From: Bacteroides ovatus
Lineage (GTDB): Bacteria > Bacteroidota > Bacteroidia > Bacteroidales > Bacteroidaceae
Assembly: GCF_001314995.1 (NCBI RefSeq)
Contig: NZ_CP012938.1
Coordinates: 1,302,001 to 1,366,000, forward strand
Direction of reading: 5' to 3'
Length of the DNA: 64,000 nt
Of the stretch, positions 16,921-24,007 are shown in pieces. The notes under the pieces are model-generated. The model saw nothing but the letters and a program-made list of their open reading frames with translations. It was not told the DNA's origin and searched no databases. The stretch's first letter is position 1. Each line of letters opens with the position of its first letter. Made by a program: the position numbers and the translations under genes.

Positions 16921-18762
16921 ATGACCGATATTGAATCTTTATGCCGTCTCACCGAAGCAGTCGAAGCGGCAGGAGCGGACATTGCTCCCACCTATCTTGA
17001 ATACGTACAATTGTCATTCGCCATCGCAACGGATTGCGGTGAAGCAGGACGTGACTTTTTCCATCGCCTGTGCCGGGTGTCTCCCAAGTATCAGCACGAA
17101 CATGCCGAACGGGTATTCTCCAACGCACTCCACACCCAACGTGGAGAAGTGCACTTAGGCACCGCTTTCCACCTGGCCGAAGCGACGGGAGTAAGCATCT
17201 GCATAGAAGAAATGCCCAAACATCCCACAGGTACAAAAGGTACAGCAGGTACAGCACGCAAATTTCCCACACACACGGGCGCGTGTAATAAGGTGGGAAA
17301 TGACAATATCTCCGATGATAAAGAAGGGGAAGAAGAACTATTACCGGGCAGTGAACCGCAACATCAATTGCCCACTTTTCCGGAAAACGACTGGCCGGAA
17401 TTTTTGCAACGTATCATAAAAGCCGGGAGCAGCCCAATACAACACGACATCATGTTATTGGGAGCGCTCACTGCCCTAGGTGCTTGTATGTCGCGCCACG
17501 TGCGATGCCTATATGGCGGCAAATACCATCACCCCAGCCTCCAATGTTTCGTAGTGGCTCCTTCGGCTTCCGGCAAAGGTATCCTTTCCTACATCCGCTT
17601 ACTCGTGGAACCTATCCACGACGAGATCCGCAAAGAAGTGACCATACAGATGAAAGCATACAAAAAAGAGAAAGCCGAGTACGATGCAATGGGAAAAGAA
17701 CGAACCAAAAAGGAGGCTCCACAAATGCCCCCTAACAGGATGTTCCTCATTTCGGGCAACAACACCGGTACGGGTATCCTACAAAACATCATGGACTCCG
17801 ACGGAACCGGACTTATCTGCGAAGCGGAAGCGGACACCCTTTCCACCGCCATCGGATCGGACCACGGTCATTGGAGCGATACCCTGCGCAAAGCGTTCGA
17901 CCACGACCGCTTGTCCTACAACCGCCGCACCGACCAGGAATACCGGGAAGTGAAGAAAAGCTATCTTTCCGTCCTGATTTCGGGTACACCGTCGCAGGTG
18001 CAAACTTTCATTCCGACGGCAGAAGACGGATCATACTCCCGCCAATTATATTATTACATGTGCGGAATCAGTAAATGGATCAGCCAATTTATGGACAACG
18101 AGATAGATTGGGAGGAGATATTCACCGCTATGGGACTGGAATGGAAAGAAAAGTTGAGCGTGATAAAAACACACGGCATTCATACCCTGCAACTTACGGA
18201 TGAACAAAAAGAAGAAATCGACACCGTCTTTTCCGACTTGTTTGAACGCTCCAGTGTAGCTAATGGAAGGGAAATGTATAGTTTTGTGGCACGTCTGGCC
18301 GTCAATCTATGCAGAATCATGTCGGAAGTAGCCGTATTGCGTGCCCTCGAAAGCCCGCAGCCCTACGACTTCAAGACCTCTCCCACCTCTCCTTTCACAC
18401 CGGACAAGGAGATTCCTACGGACAACCGCAAAGATGACATCATCACTCGTTGGGATGTATCCATTTCACAGGAAGACTTTCATGCTGTGCTTAGTCTTGC
18501 GGAACCTCTCTACTGTCATGCCACGCATATTCTATCGTTCCTCCCCAATACAGAAATCAGCCACCGTCCTAATGCCGATCGTGATTATCTCTTCCAGAAA
18601 CTGGGTGATGAATTTACTCGTACACAGTTACTGGAAGAAGCAGTTGCCATGGGAATTAAAGAAAACACAGCCCTCACTTGGCTGAAGCGTCTCACCAAAC
18701 ACGGAAAATTAATCAGTATGGACGGTAAAGGGTTGTATACGCGTGCGTGTGTGTATGAGTGA
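16921..18762 (+). CDS. DUF3987 protein: PriCT-2-like domain plus P-loop ATPase
   Basis: 613 residues. Residues about 5-92 resemble a primase C-terminal type 2 domain (YVQLSFAIATDCG ... RVSPKYQHEHAERVF ... LGTAFHLAEATGV). A low-complexity linker (about 95-150, with a KGTAGTA repeat) follows. The DUF3987 core then has a Walker A-like APSASGKG (213-220) and a Walker B-like GLICEAEAD (297-305). The C-terminal 90 residues look like a winged helix (TRTQLLEEAVAMGIKENTALTWLKRL). It probably works with the upstream primase as its helicase/ATPase partner. The same gene pair occurs beside many Bacteroides capsule loci; its function there is unknown. Confidence 0.75.
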   Translation: MTDIESLCRLTEAVEAAGADIAPTYLEYVQLSFAIATDCGEAGRDFFHRLCRVSPKYQHEHAERVFSNALHTQRGEVHLGTAFHLAEATGVSICIEEMPKHPTGTKGTAGTARKFPTHTGACNKVGNDNISDDKEGEEELLPGSEPQHQLPTFPENDWPEFLQRIIKAGSSPIQHDIMLLGALTALGACMSRHVRCLYGGKYHHPSLQCFVVAPSASGKGILSYIRLLVEPIHDEIRKEVTIQMKAYKKEKAEYDAMGKERTKKEAPQMPPNRMFLISGNNTGTGILQNIMDSDGTGLICEAEADTLSTAIGSDHGHWSDTLRKAFDHDRLSYNRRTDQEYREVKKSYLSVLISGTPSQVQTFIPTAEDGSYSRQLYYYMCGISKWISQFMDNEIDWEEIFTAMGLEWKEKLSVIKTHGIHTLQLTDEQKEEIDTVFSDLFERSSVANGREMYSFVARLAVNLCRIMSEVAVLRALESPQPYDFKTSPTSPFTPDKEIPTDNRKDDIITRWDVSISQEDFHAVLSLAEPLYCHATHILSFLPNTEISHRPNADRDYLFQKLGDEFTRTQLLEEAVAMGIKENTALTWLKRLTKHGKLISMDGKGLYTRACVYE

Positions 18763-18861
18763 ACCGGAAAAAGTGTACCTACTGTACCCGTTTTATTTAC
18801 GGATGCAGTAGTCATTTCAATTACCACATCCGTTTTGACTGAAACAATCGTTTGTCCTGCA

Positions 18862-18942
18862 TAAAGCATCGCTTTAGGAGGTGTAAAGCTAAGCTTTAGA
18901 CATCGTAAAGCGGTGCTTTATACACCATAAAGCGACGCTTTA
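18862..18942. repeat. Four palindromes TAAAGC-N3-GCTTTA at exact 22-bp period (iteron-like)
   Basis: Copies start at 18862, 18884, 18906 and 18928. Each is the perfect 6+6 palindrome TAAAGC-NNN-GCTTTA with different central triplets (ATC, TAA, GGT, GAC), followed by 7 variable bases. The period of 22 bp is two helical turns, so all sites face the same side of the helix. The array lies between the DUF3987 gene and the end of the DUF4248 gene, both of which read into it. It looks like a protein-binding array or iterons; a string of small RNA hairpins is the alternative. Confidence 0.9.
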
Positions 18943-18943
18943 T

Positions 18944-19162
18944 TTAAGGCTCTCCTAAAGCATCCACAATAACTCTCACCTCCAACGGTGTGAATGAGCG
19001 TCGCTTTGATTCGTAGCCTAAGTCGTACAGGCGTTGCAGAAGTCCGGGGCACAAAGAGATCCATTTCTTCATCTTTCGATAGGCAGCGATGTCAGTTAGT
19101 TGCGGAGAATAGAGTTGCGCCAGTTCCATGCGCCCGTAAGCACGTATTTTAAATTCACTCAT
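18944..19162 (-). CDS. DUF4248 domain-containing protein
   Basis: 72-residue basic protein of the Bacteroidales DUF4248 family, with the characteristic start (FKIRAYGRMELAQLYSPQLTD) and the core AYRKMKKWISLC. The function is unknown; size and charge would suit nucleic-acid binding. It faces the primase pair and ends 2 bases from the palindrome array, whose sequence TAAAGC also occurs once inside its 3' end (18956-18961). It is divergent from the HU-like gene. Confidence 0.85.
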   Translation of the reverse strand: MSEFKIRAYGRMELAQLYSPQLTDIAAYRKMKKWISLCPGLLQRLYDLGYESKRRSFTPLEVRVIVDALGEP

Positions 19163-19381
19163 GATGGATATATTTCTGATTTACTGTTACAAAAATAACA
19201 AAAAACGACTATATAACCAACGTTTTTCCATTGAATAACCGACTATAATGACAAATAACCGACCGCTACCAGACACAACCGTGCACAGCTGATTTCCGGG
19301 AGATCCGGAGTAGTATTTTTGTATCGTCGAAAGGGAAAAGAATCCCCGGACAATATGTTTAACCCTTTAATTTATTGTTTT

Positions 19382-19870
19382 ATGATTCGTTACAAAATTT
19401 ATCAGAACCAGCAGAAGAAAGGCTTGAATGCGGGTAAGTGGTTCGCCCGTGCAGTAAGCGACGAGACGTTTGATTTGGCAAAGCTTGCCGAACACATGTC
19501 GAAGCACAATTCACCGTATTCCGGTGGTGTCATCAAAGGTGTGCTTTCGGATATGGTAGATTGCATCAAGGAATTGTTGCTAGACGGCAAGTGTGTGAAA
19601 ATTGATGATCTTGCCATTTTTGGTGTGGGTATTCGCAGTAGGGCAGCCGATACGCTGGAAGAGTTCTCGTTGGAAAAGAATATTAGCGGCATGCGTCTGA
19701 AAGCCCGTGCCACCGGTAATCTGTCGACCAATAATCTGAAACTCGACAGTCAGTTGAAACAGCAGGCGGAATATCAGAAACCGACAACTGCCGGAGGAGG
19801 TTCTGATTCGGATGACAACCCTGATCCGAAACCGGATGGAGGTGGTGAAGCGCCTGACCCGGCTGCCTAA
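19382..19870 (+). CDS. HU-like DNA-binding protein with acidic Gly/Pro tail
   Basis: 162 residues from the ATG at 19382 (MIRYKIYQNQ, the usual start of this family; an earlier in-frame start at 19319 has no support). Residues about 1-125 form the IHF/HU-like domain of the Bacteroidales 'HU family' (NAGKWFARAV ... SGGVIKGVLSDMVDCIKELLLDG). The last 25 residues are an acidic, Gly/Pro/Asp-rich tail. It heads the HU - smalltalk - amidase set that commonly sits beside capsule operons. A possible TATTTTTG -7 box is at 19314-19321. Confidence 0.85.
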   Translation: MIRYKIYQNQQKKGLNAGKWFARAVSDETFDLAKLAEHMSKHNSPYSGGVIKGVLSDMVDCIKELLLDGKCVKIDDLAIFGVGIRSRAADTLEEFSLEKNISGMRLKARATGNLSTNNLKLDSQLKQQAEYQKPTTAGGGSDSDDNPDPKPDGGGEAPDPAA

Positions 19871-19877
19871 AAGATTC

Positions 19878-19996
19878 ACCACAGACTACACAGATTTCCA
19901 CAGATTATATTGAATTGGTAGTTGCTAAAGTAGTCGATTATTTATCTGTGTGAGTCTGTGTAGATCTGTGGTAAACCTATGGCAAACCTACAGTAA
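19878..19996. repeat. Imperfect inverted repeat of CACAGA/TCTGTG motifs
   Basis: CCACAGACTACACAGATTTCCACAGA (left arm, 19879-19904, written here as CCACAGACTACACAGA plus TTTCCACAGA) is mirrored around 19943-19971 by TCTGTGTGAGTCTGTG plus TAGATCTGTGG. A further ATCTGTGGTAAA copy follows at about 19987. It lies in the 3' UTR of the HU-like gene. Similar CACAGATTA-type elements recur in Bacteroides chromosomes; a relative is at 60133-60207. Confidence 0.7.
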
Positions 19997-20046
19997 ATCT
20001 GTGGTAAAAGAAAACTATTATTAATTTATTTAAAACCTGTTATTGT

Positions 20047-20154
20047 ATGAGTAAATCATCATCTTCCCGCTCTGTATGGAGCTTAGTTCTCAAAATCGTT
20101 ATCACTGTAGCCACCGCCATCGGAGGTGTGTTCGGAATACAAAGTTGCATGTAA
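20047..20154 (+). CDS. 'Smalltalk' micro-protein (35 aa, one TM)
   Basis: Very short gene reading MSKSSSSRSVWSLVLKIV and ending in FGIQSCM. A Ser-rich, positively charged N-terminus precedes one hydrophobic helix (about 12-31) with Gly residues, and there is a Cys near the end. It matches the tiny 'smalltalk' family found in Bacteroides between an HU-like gene and an amidase gene. Its stop is 4 bases before the amidase ATG, so the two are probably translationally coupled. Its size, topology and partner recall a phage holin, but that is inference. Confidence 0.85.
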   Translation: MSKSSSSRSVWSLVLKIVITVATAIGGVFGIQSCM

Positions 20155-20158
20155 CCCC

Positions 20159-20581
20159 ATGCGGACTATTACATTAATTATCATTCATTGCAGTGCCACG
20201 CCGGAAGGAAAGTCCCTTTCGGCGGAGGCTTGCCGACAGGATCATATCTTGCACCGTGGTTTCCGTGATATTGGCTATCATTTTTACATCACTCGTGATG
20301 GGGAGATTCACCGGGGACGTGCGTTAGAAAAGATCGGGGCACACTGCCGTAATCATAATGCCCATTCGGTTGGTGTTTGTTATGAGGGAGGGCTGGATGC
20401 GAACGGAAAACCGAAAGATACGCGTACACTGGAACAAAAAGGAGCTTTGCTTGCTTTGTTGAGGGAGTTGAAAAGGCAGTTTCCGAAAGCACTGGTCGTG
20501 GGACACCGGGACTTAAATCCGATGAAAGGATGTCCGTGTTTTGATGCGGTGAAAGAGTATGCAGAAATAACATCCTTTTAG
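20159..20581 (+). CDS. N-acetylmuramoyl-L-alanine amidase, T7-lysozyme-like
   Basis: 140 residues from the ATG at 20159, 4 bases after the micro-protein stop; an upstream in-frame start would overlap it and is less likely. Amidase_2 fold: zinc ligands are in the strand TLIIIHCSAT and in GHRDLNPMKGCPCFD, and the central GYHFYITRDGEIHRGR is typical. It cleaves the amide between muramic acid and the stem peptide. No signal peptide is seen, as in phage endolysins that need a holin or other route. This supports a lysis-type pairing with the micro-protein. Confidence 0.9.
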   Translation: MRTITLIIIHCSATPEGKSLSAEACRQDHILHRGFRDIGYHFYITRDGEIHRGRALEKIGAHCRNHNAHSVGVCYEGGLDANGKPKDTRTLEQKGALLALLRELKRQFPKALVVGHRDLNPMKGCPCFDAVKEYAEITSF

Positions 20582-20649
20582 GTTTCCACCACTAGCTTAT
20601 TGTATAAAAATATCAACGATCTTCACAGACAGTTGGTATTTTTGGAAAT

Positions 20650-20759
20650 CATATTAGTGCTAACACTAATATGAAGAGCGAGATTAGGACAATATCACTA
20701 TATTGCTCCTAATCTACTAAATGTAGGGATTCATGTTTGTCACATGAATCCCTACATTT
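20650..20759. terminator. Three consecutive hairpins after the amidase gene
   Basis: (1) CATATTAGTG-CTAA-CACTAATATG, perfect 10 bp, 20650-20673. (2) GATTAGGACAATAT / ATATTGCTCCTAATC, about 20682-20716. (3) AAATGTAGGGATTCATG-N7-CATGAATCCCTACATTT, perfect 17 bp, 20719-20759, followed on the plus strand by more T. The third is a convincing plus-strand terminator for the HU-smalltalk-amidase unit, and it is symmetrical enough to stop the capsule operon from the other side. Confidence 0.75.
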
Positions 20760-20972
20760 TTCCATCTTATTGTAAATGTTCAATTTTAACATAACGTGAA
20801 AATCCACAGTGGATTGACTTATAAGAATGAAGTTGTCGGACTGTTCCAATGTCGAGACAACGCTTTCTTTAAACTTTCTGACCCAAAAGTAAAAGCGAGC
20901 CTCGCGGATTCCTTGTTCCTTGCAGAAGTCACGGACTATTTGGCCCGAAACCTGAAATTGCTTATATAGCAC
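20709..20972 (-). pseudogene. Relic of an IS66 TnpA-like gene
   Basis: The first about 40 codons read like the helix-turn-helix of IS66 accessory protein TnpA (FQVSGQIVRDFCKEQGIREARFYFWVRKFKE), compare the intact copy at 31793-32167. The frame then loses family resemblance and runs through the 17-bp hairpin. There is no tnpB or tnpC beside it. It marks an old insertion at the distal end of the capsule operon. Confidence 0.6.
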
Positions 20973-21069
20973 TTTAAAATATTCAATTGTTTAATATACC
21001 ATAATGTGTTTTTTTGTATGCAAATATAGACTGTTGGTATGGAGTAAAAAAACGGAGTTTACCGATTGC

Positions 21070-21195
21070 TCAATCTACCTTTGCAATCTGTATGCAACGA
21101 GCGACGTACTCAGCTGTCATAAGCTACATTGATCCTGAACGCTGCTCCTTTTCCATGAAATCAGCTACACGCTTTTTCAATTCTTCTGTGATCAT
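21070..21195 (-). pseudogene. Broken fragment resembling the C-terminal tail of the neighbouring cupin protein
   Basis: From an ATG at 21195 the frame reads MITEELKKRVADFMEKEQRSGSM, then a TAG, then LMTAEYVARCIQIAK. The last 45 residues of the cupin gene immediately upstream read LKKNIEYIIGMERQSGSM followed by DVISPLYVSRMLNI. The shared pattern (LKK, SGSM, YV-x-R) suggests a duplicated, now nonsense-interrupted copy of that tail domain. Confidence 0.45.
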
Positions 21196-21238
21196 AATTA
21201 ATATTTGATAAAGGATTATAAATTCGATTGTTAGTTTC

Positions 21239-21823
21239 TTACAGTTCCTTCATTGCTTTCTCGACATCTTCCAAAGGAATATTTAGCATTCGAGAGACGT
21301 ATAAAGGAGAGATTACATCCATAGAACCTGACTGGCGTTCCATTCCAATGATATACTCAATGTTCTTCTTCAGGTCACCGAGGGAGTTGGTGAAAGATTC
21401 TTCGGTTGAGACAGAATCCCTCTTTGCTCTGTACTCGTCAAATGTTTCAGTACCATCCTCGCCATACTTACCATCCTTTACTTCATAAATGATAGACGGT
21501 TCCAAGACCTCTACAATGTGCCAAGCACCAGCTGGTACAACACATCCGAAATTGCCAACAGATGGATCGAGGTGAATACGCTCCACCTCGTTGCTATCGT
21601 TGTCATAGACAATCTCAATGAGCTTTCCACAAATAAGCAGAACATTTTCATTGCTGTTTGGGTGACGATGGATAGGAACCTGCGTTCCTGGCATAAGAGC
21701 ATTCAGCATACGCTGACCGCCATCGTCAGGACTAGTTCTTAGGTCGTAATTCTGACGAAGTCGAGGATTTGTCAAAGCCTTATCAAAGAGTTCTGATATT
21801 AAATTCTTGTTAATTTCAATCAT
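21239..21823 (-). CDS. WbuC-family cupin-fold metalloprotein
   Basis: 194 residues. Residues about 15-140 are a WbuC-type cupin with metal-ligand histidines in PGTQVPIHRHPNSNE and in PAGAWHIVEVLEP. WbuC-like cupins are common near the end of O-antigen and capsule operons, but their reaction is not established. The C-terminal 50 residues form an extra helical tail absent from short WbuC proteins. It is the last intact gene of the operon, 4 bases after the WecA-like gene. Confidence 0.8.
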   Translation of the reverse strand: MIEINKNLISELFDKALTNPRLRQNYDLRTSPDDGGQRMLNALMPGTQVPIHRHPNSNENVLLICGKLIEIVYDNDSNEVERIHLDPSVGNFGCVVPAGAWHIVEVLEPSIIYEVKDGKYGEDGTETFDEYRAKRDSVSTEESFTNSLGDLKKNIEYIIGMERQSGSMDVISPLYVSRMLNIPLEDVEKAMKEL

Positions 21824-21827
21824 AATG

Positions 21828-22940
21828 CTATTTCGCTAATGAAGCAAGATATTCTTCATGTAAATGATAATACTTTCTCTTAAAGAGCACATACGCCACG
21901 GCGAGCACCACAATGGAGCACACGAGGTAAATCCAGTGGGCCGCCACAGTGCTCGGGCAGAGGGAGATAAAGCCAAGAGAGATCGCCAGCTGTAAAAGGG
22001 CGTAGAACGATGCCACCTTAACGTGACCTATCTTGAGCTCGTTCGCCATCAGCTGGTATACGTGCTTGCGATGTGCCTTACCCAAATTTTCGTGAAGCAG
22101 GATGCGGTGGCAGATAGTCATCACACCGTCCACGCCATAGACGAGCAGGAGGATGAGCCATGTCACATCCTGAGTAGCCAGTACCAACGAGCCGATCATA
22201 AACAACAAAATGTACGCCACCCCGATCGAGCCCACATCACCCGCAAAGCACTTCGCCTTACCCTTCGGACAGAAATTGAACAGGCAGAACACCACATCGG
22301 CCAGCATCACTACATAGATCAAGCTCTGATCCACAAAGCCACCTGAAGCTATGGAACCTTCTGAAACCAATGCCTGCCCTGAGTCTGTCGAAGGGAACCC
22401 TCCATTAATCAGCGCTAGTGGCACGAACACCGCCATCGCATACGCCCCCGTGATGCCGTTCACACCATCCATAAAGTTAATCACGTTTGTCGCGCCAACC
22501 ACCACAATAAGAGCAATTAGCATCACACTAAGACCAACGAGCCAGCCGTATTCTCCAAAGAGACCGAACACACCCAGACTCCAGAACATCAAACCATACG
22601 ATGCAAACTGCGCCACTAGTCGCACCGAGTCCGGCAACGAGTGGATGTCATCCACAAAACTCACGCCCGCCACTAACAGCAGACCAATTATGAAAGGCAG
22701 ATACTGAGCGACCTTCTGTCCTTCAACTCTCAACCCTAAACCCTCAACCATTTGCGCGCCTGTCCACAGCAGCACCGAAAGTGCAAATATCACGCCACCA
22801 CCACGGAGCACAATCGTGCTATGCGATGACCTCTCATTCGGCTTGTCAATGATATTAAATCTGTCAGCAACCTTGAAGTAAGCCCACTCCAAAGTCAATA
22901 GAATCACAAAAATGATTCCGTAGATTAAGTACGTATTCAT
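21828..22940 (-). CDS. WecA/MraY-type initiating glycosyl-1-phosphate transferase
   Basis: 370-residue polytopic inner-membrane enzyme of glycosyltransferase family 4 (WecA/TagO/RgpG). It would transfer a HexNAc-1-phosphate from UDP-sugar to undecaprenyl phosphate and so start the capsule repeat unit. Motifs: FVDDIHSLPDSVRL for Mg2+/substrate binding, and NFMDGVNGITG, the WecA-type DGxNG loop. The loop after this motif holds about 20 extra residues (GFPSTDSGQALVSEGS) encoded partly by a dispersed repeat. As in other Bacteroides capsule operons, it lies near the distal end. Confidence 0.92.
   Translation of the reverse strand: MNTYLIYGIIFVILLTLEWAYFKVADRFNIIDKPNERSSHSTIVLRGGGVIFALSVLLWTGAQMVEGLGLRVEGQKVAQYLPFIIGLLLVAGVSFVDDIHSLPDSVRLVAQFASYGLMFWSLGVFGLFGEYGWLVGLSVMLIALIVVVGATNVINFMDGVNGITGAYAMAVFVPLALINGGFPSTDSGQALVSEGSIASGGFVDQSLIYVVMLADVVFCLFNFCPKGKAKCFAGDVGSIGVAYILLFMIGSLVLATQDVTWLILLLVYGVDGVMTICHRILLHENLGKAHRKHVYQLMANELKIGHVKVASFYALLQLAISLGFISLCPSTVAAHWIYLVCSIVVLAVAYVLFKRKYYHLHEEYLASLAK
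22377..22395. repeat. Dispersed CCCTGAG...GAAGGG element inside the WecA-like gene
   Basis: The 19-mer CCCTGAGTCTGTCGAAGGG is a form of the CCTTCGACA-x-x-CTCAGG repeat seen in intergenic regions of many bacterial genomes. Here it is read in frame as FPSTDSGQ in a loop of the enzyme, next to a related GAACCTTCTGAAACC stretch. Confidence 0.55.
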
Positions 22941-23003
22941 ATTTATAGTATAATTTTAACTCTAAAGGCTAATGGCAAAAGGATAAAGTATCTTGCATTA
23001 ACC

Positions 23004-24007
23004 CTATACCTTCCCTAGTAGCAGCTTTGCTGTCCACTTGTTCCGTTTTAGCATCTCCACAATCCCTACCGACAGCACAAGGAGAATGATGAAGATTGTG
23101 CCCATCTGCAACCATATAGGGTTATTTGGCATGACTGACACAACAGTTTCTCTAACATAGCCTAACAGCAGCAAATGCACCACATACAAGCCCAAAGATA
23201 TCGATCCTAACTCTTTGAAACACCCATTCACATTACTCTCACCATTCAACCACTTAGGAGAAACTCCGAAGATAACCAATAGCGCCACCACAGCAGTCAA
23301 ACCTCTGTAAGCATACTGTAGTAACGAGGTTGGCACGTACGGAATTGCTGGCATCCACAATGGCAACTCGTGCATATTCCAAAACCAAGCCATGAAAGAC
23401 CAAAGGATGAAAAGACCAAGTACCAACACGTTGTTCTTAATCTGCAACCAAGAGAAACGATGAATGCAGTACCCTAAGGTATAGAACAGAAAGTAGTATG
23501 AAAGGAATTGAAATCCAAACAGACGGATCTCAAACACCACCATCAATCCAAAGAGGGCAATGGCAGACAATCCAATTGACAACAGTTCGTCTATCTTCAA
23601 CTTATCAGCTACCCACTGGCATCCCACAAAGATAACAGAAATCAAGAACAATATCCATAGAAACCAGAATGAACGGTCAGGGTAGAGAAGCAAATTTGCA
23701 ATCTTATCCCATGAGAGATTCCAACCTATCAAACAGGAAATAAGCGACCATAGTAAGTATGGAATTAATAACTGCTTGCTTCTTCTTTTACAAGCATTCC
23801 CCAAAAATTATTTGCCTTGTAAGCAAAATATCCGCTTACAGCCATAAAGGCAGGCATGTGGAAAGAATAAATCAGGTTAAACACATGGTCGTTAAAACAC
23901 CCCTCAGCCAGTACCGTCTGAATGGCATGTCCGAGTATTACCAACACCATCAGTAAGCCCTTCAATGAGTCTGCCCAAACAATACGTTTCTTTTTCATTG
24001 TCATCAC
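23004..24007 (-). pseudogene. Acyltransferase 3 family gene split by a frameshift
   Basis: Polytopic O-acyltransferase that would acetylate capsule sugars. The N-terminal frame (ATG at 24007) reads KKKRIVWADSLKGLLMVLVIL with the family His in GHA, up to FAYKANNF, then runs out at 23765. The C-terminal frame supplies the remaining 266 residues starting GNACKRRSKQLLIPYLLW. The frames meet at a T5-G4 run near 23803-23811; one extra T would join them into a 334-residue protein, the normal family length. So this is a mutation, a phase-variable tract, or a base-calling error. It overlaps the GT2 gene by 4 bases. Confidence 0.85.

Noticed and set aside
16256..18762. Virulence-effector VirE gene, as the domain name might suggest
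   Set aside because: The VirE N-terminal label is historical; the visible motifs are those of a primase and a P-loop ATPase, not of Agrobacterium VirE.
18862..18942. CRISPR-like array
   Set aside because: The period is only 22 bp, the conserved part is a 15-bp palindrome with a variable centre, there are no 30-bp spacers, and no cas genes are near.
20126..20161. Upstream start for the amidase (MCSEYKVACNP...)
   Set aside because: It would overlap the 35-residue micro-protein gene; the ATG at 20159 gives the normal family N-terminus.
21124..21126. TAG read-through (recoding) in the cupin-tail fragment
   Set aside because: The fragment has no cupin domain and no family context; a nonsense mutation in a relic is simpler.
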